Of a stretch of 64,000 bases of DNA, positions 11,340 to 22,299 are shown one piece after another; the stretch's first letter is position 1; the number at the start of each line of letters is the position of its first letter. The notes under the pieces are model-generated. The model searched no databases and was not told the DNA's origin. It worked only from the letters and a program-made list of their open reading frames with translations. The DNA lies in contig JAQFVV010012495.1 in NCBI GenBank assembly GCA_028023455.1, forward strand, positions 3,231,516 through 3,295,515, read 5' to 3'. The stretch is from Epiperipatus broadwayi (taxonomy: Eukaryota; Onychophora; Udeonychophora; Euonychophora; Peripatidae). Position numbers and translations under genes: made by a program.

Positions 11340-11965
11340 TTTTAATAACCGAAATACAGGCTTATTATATATCTATATGCAATATATAGGATATTTATCT
11401 TTTCAACATATATGTGTTCAAGTGTATCAGTGTTACGAGATAGAATGGAGAGTGGTGGGATCGAATGAAAGTCTGTGCTCATATACCCTACATAGTACAT
11501 ATATAGACACAGGTATATAATAAGCCCGAGTGTTTCAGTTATTACATAGTAGAGATGTCTGCCCATCCCTTGTATATGTATTAAATGGATTATGTCCTGT
11601 ACATGAGAAGTCAAATTGACGTTAGATCAACATGGGTGTGACAAGAATCTTGGCCTCAGGGTGGCCTTTAAGCATTCCATCATCAGATTTTCAATTGGAT
11701 GGACAGTGGAAGAGTTGGAGTGTGGAGTGGATTAAAGCCTGTCCATTAAAGCATTTAGATTGGCTATCTTAATATATATCTGAGCACTTATTGCATATAT
11801 ATGTGGAGATGATAATCTGGACCAACTGATGATTGCTGGTTTAGCATGAAATACGTATATTGGTGATTATGTATCTTTTCAACATATATGTGTGTCAAGT
11901 GTATCAGTATTATGAGATAGAGTGGAGAGTGGTGGGGTTATGTGAAAGTCTGTGCTCATATATAT
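11340..11965 (+). repeat. Hammerhead repeat, two cleavage motifs 476 nt apart
   Basis: A long member of the ribozyme repeat family. A full hammerhead lies at about 11797-11889: CTGATGA 11826-11832, stem II TGCT/AGCA around loop GGTTT, GAAA, stem III ATACGTA/TATGTAT (perfect seven pairs) and cleavage C 11875. Outer stem-I strands ATATATGT (11797-11804) and ACATATAT (11882-11889) are complementary. The sequence after the cleavage site (ttttcaacatatatgtg) recurs upstream at 11400, after 'atttatc' with C at 11399. The 476-nt segment between the two C positions therefore looks like one monomer. The internal part (11540-11790) is homologous to 16640-16830. Confidence 0.7.
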
Positions 11966-12099
11966 AAAAGTTTTAAATACATTCTATTCAATAAAAAAAA
12001 CTATTTGAAGGTGGATTAATAAATAATCATTCTTATAACATTTTAAACAAACTACTACTCAATACTTAAAAATTAATTTAAAAAATTCATGTTTCTTTT

Positions 12100-12990
12100 A
12101 TCACTATAAGAATGCTTATTTTATTTTTATTTCATCAATTTAACAGTTTCGACTGACCAACAGTCTTCTTCAGAACTAAAATATATATTTATATATATAA
12201 AGTGTACATGAATATATTAAAAATAGTTGATCTAATCAATATAAACAATGCAAAACAAACATTACATCCGATTATAAATTGAAACCATTTTCATATTTTT
12301 TCTCATATTAATATTATCATAATTATAGAAATATAGCCAACTTAAAACATTTGTAATCTTTTATCAGTTATTAATATTTTTTGGTGTCTTTATTTTAAAT
12401 TTACTTATTAAACTACTATTATTAATCTAAATATTAATGTAAAAACTTTTAATTCTATAACCTTTAAATTTAAGTTTATATTTATTACTTTAAATAATCT
12501 TATAAATTATTATTATAAAATATTTTTTATAATTATTTTTTTAATTTTTATTTAACTAATATTATCTTCTTTTGCCATAAGTTTAAATCTTTTTAAAAAT
12601 GATGTAATCATAAAAACAAAATATTTTATATATTAATTATTAAAAATGACTTGTGTCTCTTTGACATTTCAATGTTTTTCTATCTATCACGAGTGAGAAT
12701 TTGATTTAATAGCTTAATATTTTAATTTAAAGTTAAACCTTTTATTTAATATTATGGATCAATATATTGGGCTTAATTTGTTAAAAATTTAATTTTACAA
12801 GTGGAAAAAAAATTTAAAAAATTATATGTGAATTTTCCAAATATAAAAAAGTGAAATACGTAATTAATTTTAAATCCTTGTCCTAACGCTGTTGTAAAAA
12901 TAAAATTAATAAAATATTTGTTGAATAAATTCCAATTTTTAAACCTGAATAAATTATTATAAAGTTATAATAAATCTATGAAATACTTTT
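12100..12990 (-). repeat. Penelope-type terminal repeat with hammerhead-like hairpin
   Basis: On the minus strand, GTTCTGAAGAAGACTG, five loop bases and CAGTCGAAACTGTTA (complement of 12141-12176) match a hairpin that recurs at 40831, 43886 and 63296. The CTGAAGA...GTCGAAAC arrangement is the minimal hammerhead-like motif reported in Penelope-like retroelement terminal repeats. The sequence next to it is very A+T-rich and shows the same general style as 40870-41180 and 63330-64000. No coding sequence recognised. A short open frame at 12991-13239 has no recognisable domain and very low complexity. Confidence 0.45.
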
Positions 12991-13249
12991 TTGAAATTGA
13001 AAATTGCATTTATACTTATTAAATTGTCAAAAAATTTAGAACCACCACTATTTGATAGAGTGTCAAACCTTAAGAATCATTTTTTCTGGATTAATGTTAC
13101 TTCAAGATTTTTAACTTGTACTTTTAAAAATAAAACAAAATTTAAGAAATCTAAGGATAAATATGAAAATATTTTTTTAAATAATTATAATAAAAAATAT
13201 TTTGATAAAAATAATTATAGATATTTAATTACATTATGAAATTAGGCAA

Positions 13250-14455
13250 CTTTTTTTACTTATTGTTGAAAATAAAAGAACAGGGAATTTTAACATTCAT
13301 CTGCAAAAAATCAACCACTCAGTGACTTACATAGAGATTACAAGAAAACTGCTATCAATGATTGTAATACTTTGTGCATGCATGGACTGTAAAGCAAAGA
13401 TGAGATTGTTAGGAAGTGGGAGACTGGCAGAAATAAGATATTAAAATATTCACTTTGCATTTAAGTCACACTCTAATTTTATGTTTCCAAAATTTTTATG
13501 AAAAATACAGCTTAAATTCAAAGTAATGAGGTATTATAGTTTTTTTAACTGACTTTTGTCTTTGGTATGCCGTCCTGAATATAAATATTAAAAACAGCTA
13601 AATTGTATATCTTAAAATTATATACAGTATTTATTTTTTTTATTAATCATTTTTGTTGATGTCTTAATATATACAATTTTAAAATTAAATTTTATATGGT
13701 ATGTATATATTATGCATACTGTTAATAAAACATTTTCACAATAGTGTATATAAGATAGCATGACATGAGCTAACTGAAGATAATCATTTATCTTTTTCAG
13801 ATTTTTTCTTATATTCAGCAGTGTATGTTGGAGTGGAAGTTTAAAATATATATATATATATGTGTATTACTGTCTGCATTAAAACATTTATTATTGCTGC
13901 TCATGAATTTTAATACTCATATGAAGTCTTGAAACCAAGTGGCATGTCTAGAGAGGGCTACTCAGTTCATATTTATTAATAATTGATTTTAGGAAAACAT
14001 GCTTTCACTTTTATTAGCTTGCCTAAGATTATGTAAACACATGGGCACCAACACTTATATTTAAGTAACTACGAAGAAATGTGAAATTCAAGTTAGGTGA
14101 GATGTGATTAAAAATCTATTTAAAATGCCCAGAGTATCAGAGTAAGCATCTATTCTTATTAACTACTTTGTAAATACACACACACAACCAAATAATGGTA
14201 TTTATATATTGTTTTTTTTTACTCTTGTTACTGGGCTTTGTTTTGGTTAATTATTCCTTGGGGGGGGGGTCATATTTTTAATAATATGGCTGTTTTTTTT
14301 TTTTGTTTTTTTTTAACATGATTGTATTAAAGATTTTGTTGAATTTTTTTTTAAAGATGATTTTAAGAATACAATAAATTACACAAAACTCCAAGAGATT
14401 ATAATTAAATAAAATTAGAACATGATGAAAGAATAATATTCACTTTGAACAATTT
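13250..14455. other. Anonymous sequence with simple repeats
   Basis: No gene or element recognised. Short TA/TG tract near 13848-13865, poly-T and a run of nine or more G near 14215-14320. Confidence 0.4.
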
Positions 14456-14461
14456 TTGAGA

Positions 14462-14581
14462 TTATATCGCCATTATCGCTGTTTGCACATAAAGTTTCAT
14501 ATCATGTCCATTAGCACACACCTTTCGTGCAGGCACTCTTTTTCGTAATTTTGAAAATACTTCAACTTCTGTCAATTCCAA
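14462..14581 (-). pseudogene. Short coding relic resembling IS1595-type transposase N-terminus
   Basis: A 39-codon minus-strand segment bounded by stops, with non-random composition in A+T-rich DNA: LTEVEVFSKLRKRVPARKVC, then NGHDMKLY. The pattern of a short helix, an ARKxCxNGHxMxL block and a downstream hydrophobic stretch resembles the N-terminal zinc-ribbon region of ISXO2/IS1595-like and Merlin-related transposases. The second half of a zinc ribbon is not readable. It could instead be a fragment of another gene. Assignment is by memory of the family pattern only. Confidence 0.3.
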
Positions 14582-15391
14582 TTATTTTTGCAAATGATTA
14601 GAAAATATAATTAACCAAGAGCTTGAATGAATGAATATTCACAATTTGTTAATGGTTTGTACGTTACAATATAAATATAAAAAAATAATTCATTAAATGT
14701 TATGAATGGCATTTATAAAAAAAAAATTATTTTTTAAAGATAACATGAATTTATATTTGATTTCTTAATATTTTTTAAACTTAACACGTAACACATTAAA
14801 ATAATTTTGAGGGGGAAAAAACAAACAAATGCTTCGATACCCCGGAAAATGGATAATTAACCAAAAAAACGCCGGTGATGAGAGCGAAGGAACAAAACAA
14901 TTAACATATATAGAAAAATATCCATGCTAAGATTAACTGGAGAACCACACAAAAAATTATAAAAAACTTAGAAATGCTACAATCTAGCATCAATTCACAC
15001 CACCTATTTATAATTGTTTAGCAAAATCTATAAAAAGTTAATTCTATCTCTACTAGTTTTGTCCAGGATTATATAAAGATAAGTATATTTAAACTGGTAC
15101 TGAATAAATGTGGAATTTAAATTAAGTTAGACATAATTACACTATATTTAAATTGTGGTAAATTTGAGCTATAAAAGCAGAAGAAACCACTACTATTTTT
15201 AACTGTCTTGTAAATACAATGCCCTATAAATAACACATGTAAAAAAAAATATATATGTTAATGATAACTGGAGAACTATATAAAGAATTACAAAACGCTT
15301 GGAGATACTACAAGATGGATTTAAATTAGATGTTTGAGAAATAACAGTGCTGAAATACCTGAAGGTGACGACAAACATTGGATTTTTTTTT

Positions 15392-15506
15392 GTCAAGCGT
15401 TGTTAGCCGAGAAGTCAGCGCAGCTGCCTTGCAAGCAAGTAGTTGTTTGCAGACGGTTGTTGCGGGTTCGCCTCCCGGCTGATGCTATGACATATGGAAA
15501 AAAAAA
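15392..15506 (+). mobile_element. tRNA-headed SINE (long-variable-arm type) with 19-bp duplication
   Basis: Begins GTCAAGCGTTGTTAGCCGAG (tRNA-like 5' end with box A), has a central segment containing CTTGCAAGCAAGTAG and a box B (GCGGGTTCGCCTCCC), and ends CTATGACATATGG plus an A run. A 19-bp duplication, AAACATTGGATTTTTTTTT, flanks it at 15373-15391 and 15507-15525. The spacing between box A and box B and the sequence TAGCCGAGAGGTCAGCGC (clean in the copies at 28607 and 56327) suggest a tRNA-Leu/Ser-type ancestor. The open frame crossing it (15334-15540) is meaningless. Confidence 0.88.
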
Positions 15507-15539
15507 AAACATTGGATTTTTTTTTCTTATAACTTTTTA

Positions 15540-16270
15540 AACGGTGTTTTCTTTAATTTATTTTATTTATATGCAACATTAAATAATATATAGTCATAAA
15601 AATAAATCTTTCAATCACTCCTTAGAATTATTAATTTCAAATAAAGGAAGCATTCTGACGACAGGAAAACTTCAGAAACATTCAATGCAGATATTTAAAA
15701 AAAAATTTTTTTTAATCTTTTGCTTCACTACATTTAAAATTTACAAAGTAAATGTAATAATCGCTTTGATACCAGTTAAAAGTTATTGATTAACTGAGCA
15801 TTTAAAAGATTATTTAAGTTTCGGCATTCAACAAGGAAAATTATATTGATTTTTTATTGAAATTCTGCATATATAAAAAGTCTTAGACATGAAAAGAATA
15901 TCTAGCAATAATTTATAATTCTAAAAGACTCCGGGATTAATGATATACGAGTATTCCTTTATTTCTTTATTTAAAAAAAGATAAATAAGTTTACTTAGGT
16001 TATCTTTATACCTCAGTAAACTTTTTAAAATTATAGACTTATAGAAACTATAAAATATATATTATAATATGCACACACAAACACACACCTATAAATATAA
16101 TCAGGGGTTTACTGCTAACATTAATAAATATTTTTTAATATGCTTTTATTTTTATTATATTATTAATAACCTCCACATGTAACACACTTTAGCTTGTTGT
16201 GTTTTCGTGCATCTTTATATGAGAGAAGCGCAGACAACTAAAAAAAAAAATTCGAAGCTTTTATAATACA
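15540..16270. other. A+T-rich sequence, nothing recognised
   Basis: No coding, RNA or repeat signal that I can support apart from short CA/TA tracts near 16070-16090. Confidence 0.4.
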
Positions 16271-16274
16271 GATT

Positions 16275-17005
16275 TTAACTGAAACACACAAGCTTATTAT
16301 ATACCTGTGTCTATATATGTAATATATAGGGTATATGAGCACAGACTTTCACACAAACCACCAATCTCCACACTATCTCATAACACCGATACACGAACAC
16401 ATATATGTGTGGAAATGGTAATCTGGACCAAATATTGGTGATTATTTATCTTTACAACATATATGTATTCAAGTGTATCAGTGTTATGAGATAGTGTGGA
16501 GAGTGGTGGGTTGTGTGAAAGTCTGTGCTCACATACCCTATATAATATAGATTTTTTTAAAAAACATAGATTAAAAAAATAGGATTAGTAGTGTTAAATT
16601 ATTGGTAGGAGTAATAGAAAGAGATTATTTATGAAAAAAAATTACTGAAAGACGTAATGTCTACATGGGTATGTCTACAATATCAAATCCAATAAGAGCG
16701 TTAAGCGTTCAATCATCGGTTTTATGGACGGTTGAATAGTTGGAAAGGTGAGAAGATTGAAGCCTGTTCATTAAAGTTTGAGGAATTACTATTTTAATAC
16801 AAACCGAGAACTGATAGTATATATGTGTGGAGATTGTAATCTGGCCTAACTGACGAATGCTGGTTCTGTACGAAATCCGTATTTTGGTGATCATGTATCT
16901 TTTTCGTATGTGTGTGGCCGTGTGTATCGATTGCTTAAGATTGAGTGGAAGATAAATAAACTGAAAAATCCTGAGTTCAATTCACTCTACTTACATATCA
17001 AAGAC
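16275..17005 (+). repeat. Hammerhead repeat, inverted then direct copies
   Basis: The segment 16280-16405 is an inverted copy of the repeat's downstream part (compare 16455-16550), giving a fold-back. The plus-strand copy then gives a cleavage-type motif 'tttatc' with C at 16450. A second hammerhead follows: CTGACGA 16850-16856 (one core change from CTGATGA), a partly paired stem II ending in GTAC, GAAAT, and stem III leading to C 16899. The distance between the two C positions is 449 nt. Internal sequence 16640-16830 ('gtctacatgggt', 'gcctgttcattaaag') matches the internal part of 11540-11790. Confidence 0.65.
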
Positions 17006-17009
17006 AATA

Positions 17010-17224
17010 AGTCTTAGACGATGCTTGTAGTTAGCGGTTAGATATAGAAAAATTATAAATAATACTTTGAAAAAATCAGTAGCGAGTAAAAAAAAAAGAG
17101 AGCAAGAAATAGGAAGATTCGGAGAAGATTGTTGAATTCTTAGACGATGCTTGTACTTAGCGGTTAGTGGCTACAAAAAGGGGGGGGGGCAAAAATTGAA
17201 AGATTCGGAGAAGATTGTTGAATT
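17010..17224 (+). repeat. Direct repeat of about 126 bp, two units
   Basis: 'tcttagacgatgcttgta' followed by 'ttagcggttag' occurs at 17012 and again at 17138. 'agattcggagaagattgttg' occurs near 17114 and 17203. The second unit is shortened and contains a run of ten G. No function is visible. Confidence 0.65.
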
Positions 17225-17350
17225 GATGTGCAGAAGTCTCTTGCACTGAGTGGTGCTACTGTATGGAGAGTTTTGCCTCTTTTAACAGCTTGAACAAACA
17301 TATATATAAGAAATAGTGATCATGTGATGTTTAGTGGTTTTGTACTACAG
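17225..17350 (-). repeat. Terminal part of foldback family B
   Basis: Contains 'atggagagttttgcctctt' and 'gatcatgtgatgtttagtgg', the outer end shared with copies at 36412-38495, 53650 and 60545-60600. Read on the minus strand it begins with the CATCACATGATCAC end. Only one end is present. Confidence 0.6.
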
Positions 17351-17949
17351 ATTCTTATTAAAAATTAAACTAGTCTCTGGACTGAAGAACTAATGATGAT
17401 ACTAAATGAATACTTCATGGAACAACATTACTAGAATAAATTATAAACAGATTTTAAAGAGCCATTTCATAAATAAACTTACAAATATATCTACTCTTTT
17501 GTATATCAATGCCAATCTATTTGGTCAGAAAAAAGACTTTTTTCAGCAAACTTTCTGTTGTATATATTGTAAATAAATCAAGCATTGACAGGGGGAAAGA
17601 CCAAAACATTATATTAAGGGCGTTATTTGATGCTTTTTCAAATCTATCAAGCCAGCTTATCATTTCAAATATTAATTTAGATTAAATACTAATAAATTTT
17701 TGGATTATATAGAGGCAATTTTAACATTTACAGGCTGTATAGTCATCTAAAATGTTACTAGAAACATCAAAAGAAAACATAATAGGAGTTTCATATGTAT
17801 AACTAAAATATATATCTTCAGTATAAAAACTAGCGTGCTTGCTGATTGTTCAAAGTTCAAGCCCAAAAGCAATTATAATTACAAAATCTTGCATTCTCAA
17901 ATCTACCATATCTTTCTGCATGATCTCTTCTCAGTGTGTAGTAAACAGT

Positions 17950-18400
17950 TCTACTACTATTGCACACATATATAGTTAATTCTACAGTTTTTATTCACAG
18001 TTACATCCACTACATAATGAACTCTTCCAGCTGGTTTTAAAATTACTGCATGGGTGTTGGCCAAGCAGTCTCTTCAACAGGTACAATTACATCTTTCATT
18101 AACTCAATCTTAGAATGTTTTTTTCACTTTACTTTTTAAAGTGAAAGTAACTTTCCATAGACTGCAAACAGTAGGCTGAGCATTATTCATTAATTCTACA
18201 TCAACTGGTTGTGTCTTTAGTTCCACTGGATCCAAGATGAACAGCTGTGGAAATTTATCCTGAACTTTAGATTCTAACTGAACTCTCTTTATTTTTTTCT
18301 CCTAATTTCTAACAGTTTGAACAAGTTTAGATCTCTTAAGAATTGGGCTTAAATCTCTTGACATGATGTATAGGGGTAGATTTTTTTATCTTGTGTTTAC
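17950..18400 (-). pseudogene. Ty3/gypsy pol relic: start of reverse transcriptase
   Basis: The minus-strand translation contains KVQDKFPQLFILDPVELKT, then VDVELMNNAQPTVC and VTFTLKSKVK, then after stops CLANTHAVILKP and GRVHYVVDVTVNKN. This is the order of the Ty3/gypsy pol segment just before and at the start of the RT: the 'F..LF' block, 'L..DA.P.F...R.VPFAL...V...', '(S)xWA.P.V.V.KP.G..R.C.D...'. Expected residues such as the WA of the last block are altered. The RT active site, RNase H and integrase are not found downstream. Dead fragment. Confidence 0.7.
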
Positions 18401-18789
18401 ATGTTCGAGTACTGTTTCCACCTCTAGAATATCAATCTGGTTTTCATATTCATCAGTAGCTACTAAGTCTGTTTTATTAATAGATATCCTCCTCTTACAA
18501 TTTCTAACTGTCCAATCTCTTTTGGAACAAGAAATATACCTATTTCATCATTAATTTCCCATTCTTATTTTTTTGCTCACAAATTTTTACATCCTGAAAA
18601 TTATAATTTACATTGCTTTCATTTATCTTCTTAATGTTGGTTTGTCTCTTACAGACACCTCCCTTCAATTTCACAGTCCAATTGTAAATCATTTTTATTC
18701 TTTTCTTGATTACTGGAACAAACTCATGATAAATGTTCTTTAATTCTGCAATTATAACATTTAACATTTTTATACTTACACATTATTTT

Positions 18790-19260
18790 AACATGTCTTT
18801 GCCACTACAACAATAACAAGTCCAGATATTCTCTGTGCTCTTATACTTTTCAGTCTGTACTTGTGCTCTATTTACCATTATATATATATATAGCTTCATA
18901 AACTTTTTTTTATAGTTTTGACATACGTTAATGCAGTTTCATTTACAAGTATTTGCTAGAGCTTACTGCCACTTATATCCCACAATAATTGATTAGAAGC
19001 ATATCTTCCAGTTCAGTTTTAAAGTCATATTCCTTCATGAGCATGCACAATCCCATATGGAAATCTTTTATGTTCTCACATGGTGATTGGATTCTATTTT
19101 TGAAATGTAGATGTGCTATATGTCTCAATGATTTAGGATTAAAGTATGTGTTTAACTTCTCTATCATCTTTTTATTAAAAAAATTCTCAGAAGGATTCAG
19201 GTCATATAGTGAAAAATCGTCTGCAGCAACATCTCTGAATCAACAATGTGTTAAATAGAG
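18790..19260 (-). pseudogene. Ty3/gypsy gag relic
   Basis: On the minus strand at 19167-18973 there is a gag-like segment: LNTYFNPK, HFKNRIQSPCENIKDF and MKEYDFKTELEDMLL. This matches the helical capsid core used by the Retrotrans_gag family, ending in the usual F/Y-x-D/E-x-ML-L block. About 130 bases further on (near 18800-18835) a CYCCSGKDM...C string looks like a decayed zinc knuckle (CxxC...H...C). The pol relic follows in the same orientation at 18400-17950, consistent with gag-pol order. Stops interrupt the frame. Confidence 0.65.
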
Positions 19261-19586
19261 ACATAGTTTAGCTATTCCCCACAAAAATTTTATGGCACTA
19301 ATGTAGTTAGTTCTTGAGCTACAACTGAAATATGACTGTCAGTATATTTTATCTTAACCTACATGGATCAATGCAATAGAATTAAATTTTGTTCTAAATT
19401 GAATAAGACTGTTTCTGAAATATTTGAAGTGATTCAAACTGTAAATAGTTTAAAATCATGAGTTGCAAAAACATTGTTGAGGGCTTCTAAGATTTCATGA
19501 TAGCAAGGAGTATAATTCACAAAGGTATAAATCACATTTTCACATGCTTTAAAATTTCCACAATAAACAGTGAAACTATCTTGCTA

Positions 19587-20190
19587 TGTAACACTCGCAT
19601 TGCTTCATAGATGATTTACCGTCCTTATTCCTTGGTCATGTTCCATCGACGGGCGTAGCTTGATCCGTCCGATGAGATGTGTTTGTCCGGACAAGGAAAG
19701 TGGAAATCGGTAGCATGGTTTCACAAAAAGTCCTCCAGACATGGCACAGAGTTCAGATGATGATTGAGTAAATACTACGGCATTTTTCTGGTATTGAGGA
19801 ACCCTCGGCGGTAGACAAAGTTATTCATTTGCCTAGCCAAGCATGGTAGACTCCATCGAATTCATATAATAAAATCACAGCAGGCAACAGCAAAATTTCT
19901 AAAGTTCTCCACGGAGCAATCTGACAGCCCGCAAGAATACTCTGAATGACTGATCTTTTCCAAAAGGAAAATCTGAATGACTGATCTTTTTCCAAAAGGA
20001 AACTCTGATTGACTTGTTCCAAAAGGAAACTCTGATTGACTGATCTTTTTCAAAAAGGAAAATCTGAATGCCTGATCTTTTGTTCTCCCTTTTAGTTATA
20101 CCCTCTCTGTCAGCTACCTTCTATTGTTTGTATGATCTGAGATCTTGATAAGCCTCCCCATGCTCCTTTGTTTCAAAGTAACACCTTCTA
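19587..20190 (-). mobile_element. Possible 5' LTR/leader of the Ty3/gypsy relic
   Basis: This lies upstream (minus sense) of the gag relic and is richer in G+C than its surroundings. Read on the minus strand it could begin TGTTACTTTG near 20190 and end GAGTGTTACA near 19587, the TG...CA form of an LTR. It contains a TATA-like 'ggtataactaaaag' near 20100. I see no second LTR and no convincing primer-binding site, so the boundaries are guesses. It includes a minisatellite at 19930-20085. Confidence 0.35.
19930..20085. repeat. Minisatellite, about 30-bp units
   Basis: Four to five imperfect copies of a unit containing CTGATCTTTTTCCAAAAGGA, each with an internal near-palindrome TTTTCCAAAAGGAAA. 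Short open frames across it are by-products of the repeat. Confidence 0.8.
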
Positions 20191-21840
20191 AAAATAACTT
20201 TTACTTTTTTACTCTAAATTTCTTTCTTTAAACTTTGGGATTTTATTAATAAAAAAAAAAAAAAAGAGAAGGCCATCTTTAATTTGACTTGAATGGGCTT
20301 AACTAATTAAAAATATACATTCTTTTAGAAAATGTTGGTGGGCTTATCTCAAAATCAAATCATACTAAATATTTGAACAAGATTTAAAAGTAAACTACAT
20401 TCTTATTTCTTTTAATACAATAAGCGTTTTATTTCAGCAGAATTTTGCATTAACTCATATATATATGCTTGACGTATATATATATGTTTGACTAAACGGT
20501 TTTCACAAGTAATATTTTTAACAGCAATTTAATGTTACAATGGAATTTATTTAAAAGAACAAGCAAATACAAATTTAATAAACGTAATTAATTTTAGCTG
20601 TAATGCAAAACCCTGCTGATATTGGCCTATAAACTTAATTTAGGTTTACAATATTAATCAAGTTTATAGGAAGATGTGAAGCATGGATTGGACTTCAGAT
20701 CCATTGCTTCACTATTAATTTAGGATGGCAATTCACTCATCCTTGCATGAAATAGATGATGGGATGGTGGTTATAATAATACTAAGAAATCACTAAATAC
20801 TATGAAATCAATATTTATTTATGGCCTTTAAACATTTAAACAGCTCATTAATTAAAACGTTGATGATGATGATGATAATGATAACGATAATGATAATGGT
20901 TTCAACCACAGCTTTAGGACTAAGCTTAATCATAAAAGCTAATTTTTATAAAGAAATTCATAATTATTGTTCATCTTAGCATATTTAATCATATCTTAAA
21001 CAACTAATATTCAACCATTGATGATGAATGATCACACTTGATAAAGACTACTCTTAATGAAATATATACACCTTGTTTAATAACATAAACTAATATTTAT
21101 TACTGCATTTCTAACATATACATAAAAATTTCTATATTTACATGAAAATTTATATTAACAATAACAACAATAATCATAATCGACTGTTTTAAAATCATAA
21201 CATTAAATTTTAAATTCTTCCCCTTTTCCCATAAATGTATTTCAAAAGTATATTGTATTAAATTGGGTAACCGATTTGTTAAAATGTTCCATCCACAAGA
21301 AAGGTATTTCATAAAAAAAAAATATTCACTCATTGGCACATATACTTCATAAATCTAACATGTAAGTAGAATGACAAAATAACTGTTAGTAAAATTGGAA
21401 AGAGCAAAATTTAGAAACAAGTTTTAAATTATTTTCTCTTCCTCTTTTCTAAGCGCTGAAATGCTATATTTCCTAAACAAAATAATCTAATATTTTAATA
21501 CCACTTATTACTTCACATTCACTAGCAATTATACACATATAAAAATATTATTATGTATGTGTGTGTTTTATCCCCATAATAACAAAAATATTATTTAAAA
21601 CCAAAATAATAATACAAAAATTATTTTACACATTAATATTTCATAACTATAAATTAATAAACAAATAATCTTGATACATTCGGAATCATTTATGAAGCTC
21701 AAAGTTATTATTAGTAAGAAATTCTTGGTTTTAATCGATCTGAATTGTCTTTAAAAGTTCTTTAAATAAAATATACCACTTTATTACTAAATTTTTTATT
21801 AGGACTCTGATATCATAAAGAAAATAGATATAAAAAATCA
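20190..21840. other. A+T-rich sequence with GAT-type simple repeat
   Basis: No gene recognised. A GATGAT/GATAAC simple repeat lies at about 20862-20898. A plain A+T background fills the rest. Confidence 0.4.
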
Positions 21841-21846
21841 TATTAC

Positions 21847-22291
21847 CGATCCTTTGTTTTGTGTCGAACCTCCAATGAGTCAAACTTGTCTTGTATAATG
21901 TCTATATTTCTGCAGCTACCATTTTTTTTTACTTTGGAACAATCTCTTTCTTGAGGTGTATAACTATTTGATGATGATGATTCTATTGAGGTTATTTGCT
22001 TTAGTGGACAATTTGGAAATCATTATATTAATTTTTCTTCTCTTTCCATCAAGCATGATTCCTTTAGTGGATGAAATACAGCAGTTGTTTTCACGTTTAT
22101 AAATTTCCTGGAGTTTAAACTCAGTTACTGGAACAATTAATTGGACTTGATGATTTAATATTTATCAGTAGATTAATTCATCTTTCTGATCTCTTTCGAA
22201 TGCAGGTGAATGTTTTCTTCTTTCCAGCTAAAAACATCTTATTTCTCTGGTCAGTTGAAAGGTGTAGAATATTATTTTTCAGACAAGACAT
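21847..22291 (-). pseudogene. Possible degraded coding segment with splice donor
   Basis: Three minus-strand frames in series read as protein-like. From an ATG at 22291: MSCLKNNILHLSTDQ, KMFLAGKKKTFTCIRK. Then a second frame: VQLIVPVTEFKLQEIYKREN and GIMLDGKRRK. Then a third: NSYTPQERDCSKVKKNG and IDIIQDKFDSLEVRHKTKDR, ending at a candidate donor CG|GTAATA (GT at 21846-21845). The mixed, lysine- and serine-rich composition is unlike random A+T-rich sequence. I do not recognise the family. The frame changes and stops between the pieces argue for a pseudogene, though a missed intron could explain one of them. Confidence 0.3.
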
Positions 22292-22299
22292 CTTTTCCT

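Noticed and set aside
12991-13239. 82-codon frame starting MKLKIAFIL
   Set aside because: Lys/Asn/Phe-rich composition is what A+T-rich DNA gives by chance; no domain, no splice or polyadenylation context.
19648-19710. 'gtccgatgagatgtg...ggaaagtgg' as a possible hammerhead
   Set aside because: Core reads CCGATGAG, the spacing to GAAA does not give a clean stem II, and the match stands alone inside a probable gypsy leader on the other strand.
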